The position numbers were made by a program, and so were the translations under genes. 64,000 nt of DNA from positions 868,001 to 932,000 of the forward strand of contig NZ_QEOP01000002.1 in NCBI RefSeq assembly GCF_003097495.1, in the 5' to 3' direction. Positions 31,256 through 41,145 of this stretch are shown one piece after another (the stretch's first letter is position 1; the number at the start of each line of letters is the position of its first letter). The notes under the pieces were generated by a model that saw only the letters and a list, made by a program, of their open reading frames with translations, searched no databases and had not been told where the DNA came from. Source of the DNA: Amnibacterium flavum. Lineage in GTDB: Bacteria > Actinomycetota > Actinomycetes > Actinomycetales > Microbacteriaceae.

Positions 31256-32489
31256 CGTGAGCGACGAAGTAACCGATCTCAGCACGCCCGAAGGGGATAC
31301 CGCGGTCGAGGTGACCGGCACGGGCACCCGTCCGTCCATCATCTCCGATGCGACGACTCGGCACGGCGACGTCCCGGTGCAGACCCGGAACGCGCGCTTC
31401 ACCTCGGCTGACGTCGCCGACTATCCCGAGGTGACCGGTCGAGAGGGCAACTGGAAGCTGACCCCCGTCGACAGGATCGGCGACCTCATCGCGGGCGAGC
31501 TCGACGGCGGACGCTACGAGTTCGCCGCGGCGACGGTTCCCGGCATCGACGTGTCATGGGTGCCGCGCTCGGACGAGCGCATCGGCCTGGCGGGCATCCC
31601 CGAGGAGAAGTCGTCGGCGAACGCCTGGTCGACCTTCGGCGAGGCGCTCGCGATCACGATCTCGGGCGAGGAGCTCGTCGAGCTGACCGTCGATCGCTCG
31701 TCCTTCGGTTCCGGAGCGCGCGGTGCTCACACGATCATCGAGGCCAAACCGTTCAGCAACGCGGTCGTCGTGCTCGACAACTCGGGGGCTGCGACACTCA
31801 GCGAGAACGTCGAGATCATCGTCGGGGACTCCGCCCGACTGACACTCGTCACCGTGCAGGACTTCGACGACGATGCGCGCTACCTCGCCACCCACTTCGG
31901 ATCGGTGGGCCGCGACTCGTACCTCAAGCACGTGGTCGTCTCGCTCGGCGGCAGCATCGTCCGGGTCAACCCGTCGGTCACGCTCGGCCAGCCGGGCGCC
32001 GAGGGCGAGCTGCTCGGCATCTACTTCTCGGACGCGGGACAGCATCTCGAGCAGCAGGTGTTCATGTTCCACAAGGCCCCCAACACGAAGGGGCGCGTCA
32101 ACTACAAGGGAGCACTCCAGGGCCAGGGCGCCCGTTCCGTCTGGATCGGCGACGTCCTGATCGGACCCGACGCATCGGGCACCGACAGCTACGAGCAGAA
32201 CCGCAACCTCGTCCTCACCGACGGCACGCGTGCGGACAGCATCCCGAACCTCGAGATCGAGACGGGCGACATCCTGGGTGCCGGCCACGCGAGCGCGACG
32301 GGTCGTTTCGACGACGAGCAGCTGTTCTACCTCCGCTCCCGCGGCATCTCCGAGGAGCAGGCACGGCGCCTCGTCGTGCGCGGCTTCCTGGTCGAGATCG
32401 TCCAGAAGATCGGGTCTCCCGCTCTCGAGGAGCGCCTCCACGACGCCATCGAGGCCGAATTGGCCGGTCCCTCAGCGGTCGGTGCCTGA
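31245..32489 (+). CDS. sufD: Fe-S cluster assembly protein SufD
   Basis: SufD pairs with SufB and SufC in the cluster scaffold and is linked to iron acquisition. The 414-residue protein has the SufBD beta-helix with [19 protein letters not shown] and the C-terminal [20 protein letters not shown]-type end typical of SufD. GTG 31245 overlaps the sufB stop by 11 bp; GTG 31257 is an alternative start 12 nt on. Neither has an ideally spaced ribosome-binding site, so translation is probably coupled to sufB. Confidence 0.94.
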   Translation: MSADVSDEVTDLSTPEGDTAVEVTGTGTRPSIISDATTRHGDVPVQTRNARFTSADVADYPEVTGREGNWKLTPVDRIGDLIAGELDGGRYEFAAATVPGIDVSWVPRSDERIGLAGIPEEKSSANAWSTFGEALAITISGEELVELTVDRSSFGSGARGAHTIIEAKPFSNAVVVLDNSGAATLSENVEIIVGDSARLTLVTVQDFDDDARYLATHFGSVGRDSYLKHVVVSLGGSIVRVNPSVTLGQPGAEGELLGIYFSDAGQHLEQQVFMFHKAPNTKGRVNYKGALQGQGARSVWIGDVLIGPDASGTDSYEQNRNLVLTDGTRADSIPNLEIETGDILGAGHASATGRFDDEQLFYLRSRGISEEQARRLVVRGFLVEIVQKIGSPALEERLHDAIEAELAGPSAVGA

Positions 32490-32845
32490 TGGCCGCGGTG
32501 AACATCGGCCCCTCCGATGAGATCTCGGTCGACCAGGCGAAGCGGGTCGTCCTCGACGGCATCGCGATCGCCGTGGTGAAGGACAGCGCCGGCGTCGTCC
32601 ACGCGATCGGCGACACCTGCACGCACGGAGACATCTCGCTGTCCGAGGGCTTCGTCGAAGACGCTCCCTCCTCCGATGGGTCGGTGGGGCCCACGCTCGA
32701 ATGCTGGGCCCACGGCTCGCGCTTCGAGCTCACCACCGGCAAGCCGCTCACCCTTCCGGCCTACGAGCCGGTCCCGGTCTTCGAGGTCACCGTCGTCGAC
32801 GGCGACGTCTGGATCGACCCCACTCCCCGCACCGTCGACGCCTGA
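32489..32845 (+). CDS. Rieske-type [2Fe-2S] ferredoxin of the SUF operon
   Basis: This 118-residue soluble protein is a single Rieske domain. The cluster ligands are in DTCTHGDISL (Cys and His, about residues 44-46) and ECWAHGSRFEL (Cys and His, about residues 73-76). It resembles ferredoxin components of dioxygenase systems but sits inside the SUF operon, overlapping the sufD stop by one base (TGATG), as in other Actinobacteria. It may supply electrons for cluster assembly or be an early recipient of clusters; this is inferred from context. Confidence 0.92.
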   Translation: MAAVNIGPSDEISVDQAKRVVLDGIAIAVVKDSAGVVHAIGDTCTHGDISLSEGFVEDAPSSDGSVGPTLECWAHGSRFELTTGKPLTLPAYEPVPVFEVTVVDGDVWIDPTPRTVDA

Positions 32846-32892
32846 CGTCGTCCACTCTCTCCGCACAACGCAAACTCCGTAAGGAACATCCG

Positions 32893-33650
<758 letters not shown>

Positions 33651-33651
<1 letters not shown>

Positions 33652-33980
33652 TGCCCGTCTCCCTGAGCGACGCGCGCTACGAGGAGTTCACCGAGGCGCT
33701 CAAGGACGTCGTAGACCCCGAGCTCGGCGTCAACGTCGTCGACCTCGGTCTGATCTACGACCTGGCATGGGACGAGGAGAACGACGCGCTCATCATCTCG
33801 ATGACGCTCACCTCGGCCGGCTGCCCGCTCACCGATGTCATCGAGGACGAGACCGCACAGGCTCTCGACGGGCATGCCGAGCGGTTCCGCATCAACTGGG
33901 TGTGGATGCCGCCGTGGGGTCCCGAGAAGATCACCGACGACGGCCGCGAGATGATGCGCGCCATCGGTTTCGCGATCTAG
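33651..33980 (+). CDS. sufT: SufT-type Fe-S assembly factor (DUF59/MIP18)
   Basis: The 109-residue protein is a stand-alone MIP18/DUF59 domain with DPELGVNVVDLGLIYDL at residues 22-38 and the conserved cysteine in TSAGCPLTD. Family members help deliver or mature iron-sulfur clusters, notably under high demand. It starts at the last base of the sufC stop codon and is the last gene of the SUF operon; a terminator follows 24 bp later. Confidence 0.92.
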
Positions 33981-34004
33981 CTCGCCTCAGCTCGGACGCC
34001 AGAA

Positions 34005-34034
34005 GAGCCCCGCCGTCTCCGGATGGCGGGGCTC
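34005..34034 (+). terminator. Terminator of the suf operon
   Basis: GAGCCCCGCC pairs perfectly with GGCGGGGCTC across a 10-nt loop. It lies 24 bp after sufT. Confidence 0.8.
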
Positions 34035-34137
34035 CTCCGTATGCCCGGCGGTCTTCCCGGACGGGGATCGCTTCGGATAATCTGGTCGGCTCGCCATCGC
34101 ACGGGGGAGCAGCACACCGGAGCGAGGAGAGCGGGCC

Positions 34138-34971
34138 ATGCAGGAGTATCTGGACACCAACCGGGCCAACTGGGATGACAGAGCGTCGATGCACGCCGCC
34201 CGGAACGGCACGGGGTATCTCGTGCAGCGCTACATCGACGACCCGGATCTGCTGTCCGATGTGGTCCGCTTCGACCTGCCGAGGCTCGGCGACATCCAGG
34301 GCCTGCGCACGGCGCACCTGCAGTGCCACATCGGCACCGACACCCTCTCGCTCGCTCGGCTCGGCGCCCGCGTGACAGGACTGGATTTCTCGTCCGTCGC
34401 CGTCGCGGAGGCGCGGGCACTCGTGGCGGAGACGGGGGACGACGTCGTCTTCGTCGAGTCCGACGTCTACTCGGCCGACGAGGTCCTCGTGGGCGGATCC
34501 TTCGACCTCGTCTACACAGGGATCGGAGCCCTCTGCTGGCTGCCGAGCGTCACCCGCTGGGCCGGCGTCGTCGCGAAGCTGCTCGCTCCCGGGGGCAGGC
34601 TCCACATCCGCGAGGGGCATCCTCTGCTGTTCACGCTCGACGAGCGCCTCGACGACGATCTGCACCCGCGATTCCCGTACTTCGAGCAGGCCGAGCCGCT
34701 CGTCTGGGATCAGGACAGCAGCTACGTCGAGACCGACCGACCGCTGACCGCGACGAAGACCTACGAGTGGAACCACGGCATCGGCGAGGTCGTGACCGCG
34801 CTCCTCGACGCGGGCCTCGTGCTGACGACCCTGGTGGAGCACGACTCGGTCCCGTGGGAAGCCCTGCCCGGACAGATGGTCGAGCGGTCCGGCGGAGAAT
34901 GGGCTCTGGGTGCGCGCGCAGGAGTCGCACCGCTGACGTACACGATCCAGGCTGTCAAACCGCTCGTGTGA
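34138..34971 (+). CDS. Class I SAM-dependent methyltransferase
   Basis: This 277-residue protein has a Rossmann methyltransferase core. Motif I is degenerate (LQCHIGTDTLSLARLGARV, about residues 62-80) and is followed by TGLDFSSVAVAEAR, the acidic loop VESDVYS and the FDLVYTGIGAL strand. It is close in pattern to uncharacterised small-molecule methyltransferases annotated simply as class I. GAGGAG lies 8 nt before ATG 34138, and a TAATCT box lies at 34078-34083. A CoA-transferase gene follows after 32 bp and may be co-transcribed. Substrate unknown. Confidence 0.82.
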   Translation: MQEYLDTNRANWDDRASMHAARNGTGYLVQRYIDDPDLLSDVVRFDLPRLGDIQGLRTAHLQCHIGTDTLSLARLGARVTGLDFSSVAVAEARALVAETGDDVVFVESDVYSADEVLVGGSFDLVYTGIGALCWLPSVTRWAGVVAKLLAPGGRLHIREGHPLLFTLDERLDDDLHPRFPYFEQAEPLVWDQDSSYVETDRPLTATKTYEWNHGIGEVVTALLDAGLVLTTLVEHDSVPWEALPGQMVERSGGEWALGARAGVAPLTYTIQAVKPLV

Positions 34972-35003
34972 CGGGGCCCGGACGGAACAGGTGGGGAGCG
35001 GAC

Positions 35004-36350
35004 ATGACGTCGACGGAGCAGGAGCTTCTGAGCGAGATCCGCGACGCCCTGCCCGGGGTGGACGCCTCCATGCTCGTCTTGGAGACGCAGGGCGGACTGC
35101 CCGGTGCCTTCCCGGTGTCCGAGCTCGCAACGGCTGCCATAGCCTCGGCTGGTCTGGCCGCAGCCCGGCTGAGCGGGGCGTCGGAGGTGACGGTCGATCG
35201 GCAGCTGGCATCGACCTGGTTCGGAATGACTCTGGACCCGATCGGCTGGGAGCTGCCGCCGGTGTGGGATGCCGTGTCCGGCGACTATTCGACCCTCGAC
35301 GGCTGGATCCGGATCCACGCGAACGCCCCGCGACACCGAGCTGCGGCGCTGACCGTCCTCGGTGTCACGGAGTCGGCTGAGGCGGTGCGGGCCGCGGTGT
35401 CGCGATGGACCGGCGCAGACCTGGAGGACGCGGTCGTCGAGGCGGGAGGCTGCGCCGCGGTGATGAAGACAGCTGACGAGTGGGCGCACAGCCTCGGAGG
35501 CAGGGCGGTTAGCAGACAGCCCGTCATCGAGTGGCGCGACCTGCACTCCGGGGCAGAGGAGCGTGCCTGGGGGACTCCGACCCGGCCGCTGGCGGGGGTC
35601 AGGGTCCTCGACCTCACGCGTGTGCTCGCCGGGCCCGTCGCGACCCGCTTCCTCGCGCTGCTCGGGGCGGATGTGGTGCGCATCGACCCTCCTGAGTGGA
35701 ACGAGGGGGTCATCCCCGAGGTGATGCTGGGCAAGCGGTCCGCTCGGCTCGACCTCACGACCGACGCGGGGCGGGCGGCGTTCGTCGGTCTTCTCGCCTC
35801 CGCGGATGCCATCGTGCACGGGTACCGTTTCGGTGCGCTCGAAGATCTGGGTTTCGGGCTCTGGAAGCGGCAGGCCATCCGGCCGGGGCTTGTCGATGTC
35901 ACCCTCGATGCCTACGGCTGGTACGGTCCGCTGTCGCTTCGGCGCGGGTTCGACAGTCTCATCCAGATGAGCACCGGCATCGCCCACGCCGGCATGATCA
36001 CCACCGGCGCCGACAAGCCGGTTCCGCTGCCCGTCCAAGCCAACGATCAGGCGACCGGCTATCTGATGGCGGCCGCGTTGCTCAGTGCCTTGGCCTGCCG
36101 CCGGGAGACGGGTACGGGACGCGCGGCGCGTCTCTCGCTGGCACGGACAGCGCAACTGCTGCTCGACCGGCCCGGCGCGGGGGAGCACGGGGGATTCGAT
36201 CGACCCCGAAGCGAACTCTTCGCGGACGAGGTGGAGGACACGGCCTGGGGTCCCGCGCGCCGGATCCGGGTGCCGCTGTCGATCGACGGCGTCACTTTCG
36301 CAGCGTCGGGCGCCCGAGCGCTGGGAGGCGACGAACCCCGCTGGGCGTGA
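35004..36350 (+). CDS. CoA-transferase family III (CaiB/BaiF) protein
   Basis: The 448-residue protein contains a class III CoA-transferase domain, recognisable by RVLDLTRVLAGPVATRFLA (about residues 200-218), LGADVVRIDPP and LDLTTDAGRAAF. Classical members use an Asp-CoA thioester to move CoA between carboxylic acids. The first 180 residues are a diverged copy-like region, and the protein is shorter than tandem CaiB forms, so catalytic status is uncertain. ATG 35004 follows GGGGAG by 5 nt; GTG 34968 overlapping the methyltransferase stop is the alternative start. Substrate unknown. Confidence 0.75.
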   Translation: MTSTEQELLSEIRDALPGVDASMLVLETQGGLPGAFPVSELATAAIASAGLAAARLSGASEVTVDRQLASTWFGMTLDPIGWELPPVWDAVSGDYSTLDGWIRIHANAPRHRAAALTVLGVTESAEAVRAAVSRWTGADLEDAVVEAGGCAAVMKTADEWAHSLGGRAVSRQPVIEWRDLHSGAEERAWGTPTRPLAGVRVLDLTRVLAGPVATRFLALLGADVVRIDPPEWNEGVIPEVMLGKRSARLDLTTDAGRAAFVGLLASADAIVHGYRFGALEDLGFGLWKRQAIRPGLVDVTLDAYGWYGPLSLRRGFDSLIQMSTGIAHAGMITTGADKPVPLPVQANDQATGYLMAAALLSALACRRETGTGRAARLSLARTAQLLLDRPGAGEHGGFDRPRSELFADEVEDTAWGPARRIRVPLSIDGVTFAASGARALGGDEPRWA

Positions 36351-36360
36351 CCGGGCCGCG

Positions 36361-36401
36361 GGGTCTCAGTCGAGTCGCGCCCCCGGCGCGTATCGAGACC
36401 C
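36361..36401. repeat. Inverted repeat remnant 3' of the CoA-transferase gene
   Basis: GGGTCTC and GAGACCC flank a 27-nt stretch containing GCGCGTATCGAGACC. The GTCTCGATACGC core resembles a short repeat common in Microbacteriaceae intergenic DNA; that link is from memory. Confidence 0.4.
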
Positions 36402-36440
36402 GCCGGCTCCGAGAGCCCTGCCCTGGAGCCTCGAACGAGA

Positions 36441-36472
36441 AAGGGCCCCGCCGGATCACCGGCGGGGCCCCT
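36441..36472. terminator. Bidirectional terminator between CoA-transferase gene and bioY
   Basis: AAGGGCCCCGCCGG and CCGGCGGGGCCCCTT form a long GC stem with one bulged base and a 4-nt loop. A-runs and T-runs flank it, so it can serve both convergent genes. Confidence 0.8.
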
Positions 36473-36489
36473 TCGCAGGATCGGAGAAG

Positions 36490-37080
36490 TCAGCTCTCCG
36501 CTGAACGGCGTCCGACCGCGAACCATCCGGCGCGGATGAGGCCCGCCGCGATGACGGCCTTGATGATGCCGCCGATGATGAACGGGAAGAGACCCGCGGC
36601 GAGCGTCTGCTCGACGGTCAGGCCGAGGGAGAAGCCGAGCCAGGGGAGGCCGACCGCGAACACCACCGCCGAACCGGCGAGGTAGCTGACCATGCCGCCG
36701 AGGAAGCGGCGGTCCCATTTGCGCTCCGCCAGCCAGCCGGTGAGGGCCGCGGCGAGGATGAACCCGACGATGTAGCCGCCGGTCGGACCGCCGAGGACCG
36801 CCCAGCCGCTCGCGGCGTCGCTGTAGATCGGGGCGCCGAGGGCACCGACCAGCAGGTAGAGCACCATCGAGAGCGAACCGCGGAGTGCGCCGAGCGAACC
36901 GCCGACGAGCAGGACCGCAAGCGTCTGGCCCGTGATCGGGACCGGCCACAGCGGAACGGCGACCTGGGCGAGAGCCGCGGTGAGCCCTGCTCCCGCGACC
37001 ACGAGCAGGGCATCGGTCGCGAGCGATCGCGTGATGACGCGGTCGGCGAGGACGGGGCGGCGGACGACTGTCGACGACAT
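36490..37080 (-). CDS. bioY: Biotin transporter BioY
   Basis: BioY is the substrate-capture component of the energy-coupling-factor biotin importer. The 196-residue membrane protein has six hydrophobic segments and the family motifs VPLWPVPITGQTLAVLLVGG (here split as WPVPITGQTLAVLL), GAPIYSDAASG and GGPTGGYIVGF. No BioM or BioN gene is adjacent, so it either uses shared ECF ATPase modules encoded elsewhere or works alone. It is divergent from an ABC-F gene. Confidence 0.94.
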   Translation of the reverse strand: MSSTVVRRPVLADRVITRSLATDALLVVAGAGLTAALAQVAVPLWPVPITGQTLAVLLVGGSLGALRGSLSMVLYLLVGALGAPIYSDAASGWAVLGGPTGGYIVGFILAAALTGWLAERKWDRRFLGGMVSYLAGSAVVFAVGLPWLGFSLGLTVEQTLAAGLFPFIIGGIIKAVIAAGLIRAGWFAVGRRSAES

Positions 37081-37236
37081 CGGGCTCCTGGAGTTGAGGG
37101 GCGCCGCGCGAGCGGCGGTGCGGGAGCGGCCAACGACGGCCGCCGTGAACTTATACTAGGAGATCGCCGAATCCGGCCCTGTGTGGCATCGCCGCCAAAC
37201 TTTCCTCGCGTTCCTTCAACGAATCGGACTATTCCT

Positions 37237-38835
37237 GTGCTTGCCGTCACCGACCTGGAGATCCGCGTTGGCGCTCGAGTGCTCATGTCCGAAGTCAGCT
37301 TCCGCGTCGACCGCGGCGACAAGGTGGGGCTCGTCGGTCGCAACGGCGCCGGCAAGACGACGCTGACGAAGACCCTCGCGGGCGAGACCCAGCCCACGTC
37401 CGGCACCATCCAGCGTCACGGCGAGATCGGCTACCTGCCCCAGGACCCGCGTGCCGGCGATCCGGAGCAGACCGCGCGCACCCGCATCCTCGACGCCCGC
37501 GGGCTCGGTCAGCTGGTCCTCGGCATGCAGAAGGCCACGGACGACATGGCCAGCACCGACCCGGCCGTCGCCGCCGACGGCATGAAGAAGTACGGCAACC
37601 TGACCGACCGCTTCCTCGCACTCGGCGGGTACGCGGCGGAGGCCGAGGCGGCATCGATTGCGAGCAACCTCAGCCTGCCCGAGCGCATCCTCGACCAGCC
37701 GCTGAACACCCTGTCAGGTGGTCAGCGCCGCCGGATCGAGCTGGCGCGCATCCTGTTCTCCGATGCCGAGACGATGATCCTGGATGAGCCGACCAACCAC
37801 CTCGACGCCGATTCGGTCGTCTGGCTGCGGGAGTTCCTGAAGAACTACCAGGGCGGATTCATCGTCATCAGCCACGATGTCGAGCTCGTCGGCGAAACGG
37901 TGAACAAGGTCTTCTACCTCGACGCCAACCGTCAGTCGATCGACATCTACAACATGGGCTGGAAGCACTACCTGCGCCAGCGCGAGGCCGACGAGGAGCG
38001 ACGCCGCAAGGAGCGCGCCAACGTCGAGAAGAAGGCCAGCGTCCTCCAGCTGCAGGCCGCTCGCTTCGGCGCCAAGGCGAGCAAGGCCGCGGCGGCACAT
38101 CAGATGGTCGCCCGGGCGGAGAAGATGCTCTCCGGGCTCGAGGAGGTGCGTCAGGTCGACCGCGTCGCCGCGCTCCGCTTCCCCGATCCGGCGCCCTGCG
38201 GCAAGACGCCGCTGATGGCCCACGGACTCAGCAAGAGCTACGGCTCGCTCGAGATCTTCGCCGCCGTCGACCTCGCCATCGACCGCGGCTCCAAGGTCGT
38301 CGTGCTCGGACTCAACGGTGCAGGGAAGACCACGCTGCTGCGCATGCTGGCCGGGGTCGACAAGCCCGACACCGGCGTGATCGAACCCGGGCACGGACTT
38401 CGGATCGGCTACTACGCGCAGGAGCACGAGAATCTCGACGTGAGTCGCACGGTCCTCCAGAACATGGTGTCCTCGTCGCCCGAGATCACCGAGACCGAGG
38501 CTCGCCGCGTGCTCGGTTCGTTCCTGTTCACCGGTGATGACGGCTACAAGCCGGCCGGGGTCCTCTCCGGCGGGGAGAAGACGCGCCTGTCCCTGGCGAT
38601 GCTCGTCGTCTCCAAGGCCAACGTGCTGCTCCTCGATGAGCCGACGAACAACCTCGACCCCGCCAGCCGCATGGAGATCCTCGGGGCACTCGCCAACTAC
38701 ACGGGCTCCGTCGTCCTCGTCAGCCACGACGAGGGCGCCGTCGAGGCGCTCAACCCGGAGCGGGTGCTCATCATGCCCGAGGGCACCGAAGACCTCTGGA
38801 CCAAGGACTACGCGGACCTGATCAGCCTCGCCTAA
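37237..38835 (+). CDS. ABC-F family ATPase
   Basis: This 532-residue soluble protein has two ABC modules without membrane helices: Walker A GRNGAGKTTLTK and LGLNGAGKTTLLRML, signatures LSGGQRRRIEL and LSGGEKTRLSL, Walker B MILDEPTNHLD and LLLDEPTNNLD. A basic, coiled-coil-prone linker lies between (READEERRRKERANVEKKAS). ABC-F proteins bind the ribosomal E site to relieve stalling or protect against antibiotics; this one has no obvious long antibiotic-resistance domain, suggesting a housekeeping factor. GTG 37237 (LAVTDLEIRVGARVL) matches the family start. The 3' end overlaps SURF1 by 14 bp. Confidence 0.92.
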   Translation: MLAVTDLEIRVGARVLMSEVSFRVDRGDKVGLVGRNGAGKTTLTKTLAGETQPTSGTIQRHGEIGYLPQDPRAGDPEQTARTRILDARGLGQLVLGMQKATDDMASTDPAVAADGMKKYGNLTDRFLALGGYAAEAEAASIASNLSLPERILDQPLNTLSGGQRRRIELARILFSDAETMILDEPTNHLDADSVVWLREFLKNYQGGFIVISHDVELVGETVNKVFYLDANRQSIDIYNMGWKHYLRQREADEERRRKERANVEKKASVLQLQAARFGAKASKAAAAHQMVARAEKMLSGLEEVRQVDRVAALRFPDPAPCGKTPLMAHGLSKSYGSLEIFAAVDLAIDRGSKVVVLGLNGAGKTTLLRMLAGVDKPDTGVIEPGHGLRIGYYAQEHENLDVSRTVLQNMVSSSPEITETEARRVLGSFLFTGDDGYKPAGVLSGGEKTRLSLAMLVVSKANVLLLDEPTNNLDPASRMEILGALANYTGSVVLVSHDEGAVEALNPERVLIMPEGTEDLWTKDYADLISLA

Positions 38836-39667
38836 CGGCTCCCGCGTCGATGAGCTCGTCCTCCTCGTCGGAGTCCGTCCGCTTCGCGGCGCGCTTGCGC
38901 TCCCGACGCGCGGCACGCTCCTGCTCGGCGGGATCCTCCGCGTTGCGGTAGCGGTACTCCTGTCGGATGGCCACCCCGAGACCGGCGAACCCGATGATCG
39001 CGAAGACGAGCCACTGGAACGCGTAGGACAGGTGGGGGCCCTCGTCGGGCTCGGGCTTGACGGAAGCGACAGGCATCTCAGCGACGGCGGGGGATTCGCT
39101 GACGACGAGCCCATAGGTCGCCGAGTACACGTCTCCGCCGACGATCTTCGCGACCTCCGTCGGCTGAATCGACGCGAGAACGCCCTCGTCCGACGTGCCG
39201 CCGGGCAGTGCCGGCTCCGCGGCTTTGAGACGTGCCACGACGGTGACCTCGCCGGTCGGGGCCGTGGGGACATCCATCTCGTCCTCGGTCGTGTTCCCCG
39301 CCGGCACCCAGCCGCGGTCGACGACGAACACCGACCCGTCGTCGAGCCGCAGGGGAGCGAGCACCTCGAACCCGGCCTTGCCGTTCAACGGCCGGTTGCG
39401 CACCAGGAGCTCGTCCTCGTACACCCCCGTCATCGTCACCGGATGCCACTCGTCGTCCTCGGAGTAGCTGGTGAGGGTGGGGATCAGATCGTCGAGAGGA
39501 ACGGGGGTCGCGTCGTAGTTGCCCGTGACCCTGTCGATCTCCGCGACCTTCTCGGCCCGGCGCGAGAGCTGCCAGTTCGAGAGGAAGACGCAGGCGATCG
39601 CGAACGCGACGGCGAAGGCCAGGTAGCCGAACCACCTCTTCGAGAGGACGAACCGCCAGTTCCTCAC
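38822..39667 (-). CDS. SURF1-family cytochrome oxidase assembly protein
   Basis: SURF1 helps insert heme a into subunit I of cytochrome c oxidase. The 281-residue protein has one transmembrane helix at each end (about residues 10-28 and 207-226) and a central extracytoplasmic domain with VTMTGVYEDELLVRNRPLNG and FVVDRGWVPAG, the family's signature. The tail is highly charged. It starts at GTG 39667, overlapping the previous minus-strand gene by 4 bp. ctaA and ctaB, which make heme A, are 9-11 kb away. Confidence 0.92.
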   Translation of the reverse strand: MRNWRFVLSKRWFGYLAFAVAFAIACVFLSNWQLSRRAEKVAEIDRVTGNYDATPVPLDDLIPTLTSYSEDDEWHPVTMTGVYEDELLVRNRPLNGKAGFEVLAPLRLDDGSVFVVDRGWVPAGNTTEDEMDVPTAPTGEVTVVARLKAAEPALPGGTSDEGVLASIQPTEVAKIVGGDVYSATYGLVVSESPAVAEMPVASVKPEPDEGPHLSYAFQWLVFAIIGFAGLGVAIRQEYRYRNAEDPAEQERAARRERKRAAKRTDSDEEDELIDAGAVRRG

Positions 39668-39879
39668 CGGGCATTCTCCATACTGGCGCCGTCGCGCACC
39701 GTCACGGGGAAATCGCGTGAGGCCAGGTAGTCGCGCAGGTACTCGCGGTGCGCATCGCAGGCCAGCCAGACCTTCACGCGGCTCTCGTCGTGGATGCGCG
39801 GGTTGCGCCACTCCACGCTCGACGTCGCGATCTCGTCGCAACCGGCGCGGGAGCAGACGAAGGTGGCCTCAGCCGTCAC
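39664..39879 (-). CDS. Small conserved protein with paired cysteines
   Basis: The 71-residue protein reads FVCSRAGCDEIATSSVEWRNPRIH, given here as FVCSRAGCDEIATSS near the N-terminus, and later WLACDAHREYLRDYL. Cys-X4-Cys plus the Cys-X2-His pair suggests a small zinc-binding fold, as in the acetone carboxylase-like or zinc-ribbon proteins often annotated next to SURF1 in Actinobacteria. It is translationally coupled at both ends: its GTG start overlaps the DUF3099 stop and its stop overlaps the SURF1 start, each by 4 bp. Function unknown. Confidence 0.8.
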   Translation of the reverse strand: MTAEATFVCSRAGCDEIATSSVEWRNPRIHDESRVKVWLACDAHREYLRDYLASRDFPVTVRDGASMENAR

Positions 39880-40268
39880 GGCTCGCGCGGCCCATCGTCG
39901 CGCTGGTCGCGCATCCGCGGACCGAACGCATCCGCGTCGAAGTCGTCGTCCATGATGCGCACCGGCACGGAGACGGGCACGATCGCGCCCGGGCGAGCGG
40001 CGCCGGTCGACTCGGGCCGCATGCTCACGTTCGCGATGACGACGGCGATGTAGGGGAGGACGATCGCCCCGACGAGCGCCACCGCCATCCACCACCCGCT
40101 GAGGAACACCAGCGAGATGACGCACAGCGTGCGGATGCCCATCGCGATCGAGTACTTGATCATGCGCGAGCGCCGGTCGTCCTGCGCCGAGGAAGGCAGA
40201 TCGGTGAGTGATTGCGGCTTGCCGCGCTTGGCGAGTGTCAACGGAGTACGTCCATTTCTGTTCGGCAA
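39876..40268 (-). CDS. DUF3099 membrane protein
   Basis: The 130-residue protein contains the DUF3099 domain: QSLTDLPSSAQDDRRSRMIK followed by two transmembrane helices (about residues 44-60 and 62-82). The acidic tail MDDDFDADAFGPRM is typical of actinobacterial members. The start is uncertain: TTG 40268 has no clear ribosome-binding site, and TTG 40241 is an alternative. It is divergent from fabG, a neighbourhood conserved in this group. Function unknown. Confidence 0.82.
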   Translation of the reverse strand: MPNRNGRTPLTLAKRGKPQSLTDLPSSAQDDRRSRMIKYSIAMGIRTLCVISLVFLSGWWMAVALVGAIVLPYIAVVIANVSMRPESTGAARPGAIVPVSVPVRIMDDDFDADAFGPRMRDQRDDGPREP

Positions 40269-40405
40269 GCCTACGCCGATCCCGCGGAACCGGGCGCCTG
40301 AGGCTGGGAGTCAGCGCAGAGCTGCTGGGGGTCTGCGCATAGGGTGGGAGACGGTCTCCGCGCCGCATTCCGAACGCCGCCCGCATCAATCGAGGAGTCG
40401 ATCCC

Positions 40406-41116
40406 ATGACATCACGCACCGTTCTCATCACGGGCGGCAACCGGGGGATCGGCTATGCGATCGCCGAGGAGTTCGTGCGCCAGGGGCACCGCGTCGCCGT
40501 CACGTCGCGTTCGGGCAGCGGCGGTCCCGAGGGGGCGCTGACGGTGAAGGGCGACGTCACCGATTCGGCGAGCATCGACGCGGCGTTCAGTGAGATCGAG
40601 TCGGCGCTCGGGCCCGTCGAGGTCGTCGTGGCGAACGCCGGGATCACTCGCGACACCCTCGTGCTCCGCATGACAGAGGACGACTTCAGCGAGGTCATCG
40701 ACACCAACCTGACGGGCGCGTTCCGGGTGGTGAAGCGCGCGTCCAAGGGCATGCTCAAGGCGCGGTTCGGTCGGGTCATCCTGATCTCGAGCGTCGTCGG
40801 ACTGCTCGGCGGAGCCGGTCAGGTCAATTACTCGGCGTCGAAGGCCGCCCTCGTGGGCATGGCCAGGTCGCTGACCCGGGAGCTCGGTGCGCGCGGACTC
40901 ACCGCCAATGTGGTGGCCCCCGGCTTCATCGAGACCGAGATGACGGCGGAGCTGCCCGAGGCGCAGCAGGCGGAGTACAAGAAGCAGATCCCCGCCGGTC
41001 GTTTCGCGACGGCCGACGAGGTGGCGAAGGTCGTCGCATGGCTCGCCGGTGATGACGCGGGCTACATCTCGGGGGCCGTCATCCCGGTCGACGGCGGTCT
41101 CGGGATGGGTCACTAG
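40406..41116 (+). CDS. fabG: Short-chain dehydrogenase, 3-oxoacyl-ACP reductase (FabG/MabA type)
   Basis: FabG reduces 3-oxoacyl-ACP to 3-hydroxyacyl-ACP in fatty-acid elongation using NADPH. The 236-residue protein has the nucleotide motif ITGGNRGIGYAIAEEF (residues 8-23), NAGITRDTLVLRM, and the catalytic Ser, Tyr and Lys in ISSVVGLLG and VNYSASKAALVGM. NVVAPGFIETEMTAELP is typical of FabG1/MabA. GAGGAG precedes ATG 40406. No other fatty-acid genes are adjacent, so a different SDR substrate remains possible. Confidence 0.88.
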   Translation: MTSRTVLITGGNRGIGYAIAEEFVRQGHRVAVTSRSGSGGPEGALTVKGDVTDSASIDAAFSEIESALGPVEVVVANAGITRDTLVLRMTEDDFSEVIDTNLTGAFRVVKRASKGMLKARFGRVILISSVVGLLGGAGQVNYSASKAALVGMARSLTRELGARGLTANVVAPGFIETEMTAELPEAQQAEYKKQIPAGRFATADEVAKVVAWLAGDDAGYISGAVIPVDGGLGMGH

Positions 41117-41145
41117 CGCAACTGCGCCGAACGGCGCGGCGGCGG

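Noticed and set aside
35004-36350. Frameshifted or broken CoA-transferase
   Set aside because: The frame is open throughout, with a good ribosome-binding site; the divergent N-terminal part is a family variation rather than clear decay.
36361-36489. tRNA or small RNA gene 3' of the CoA-transferase gene
   Set aside because: Only a short inverted repeat and a terminator are seen; no cloverleaf or CCA end.
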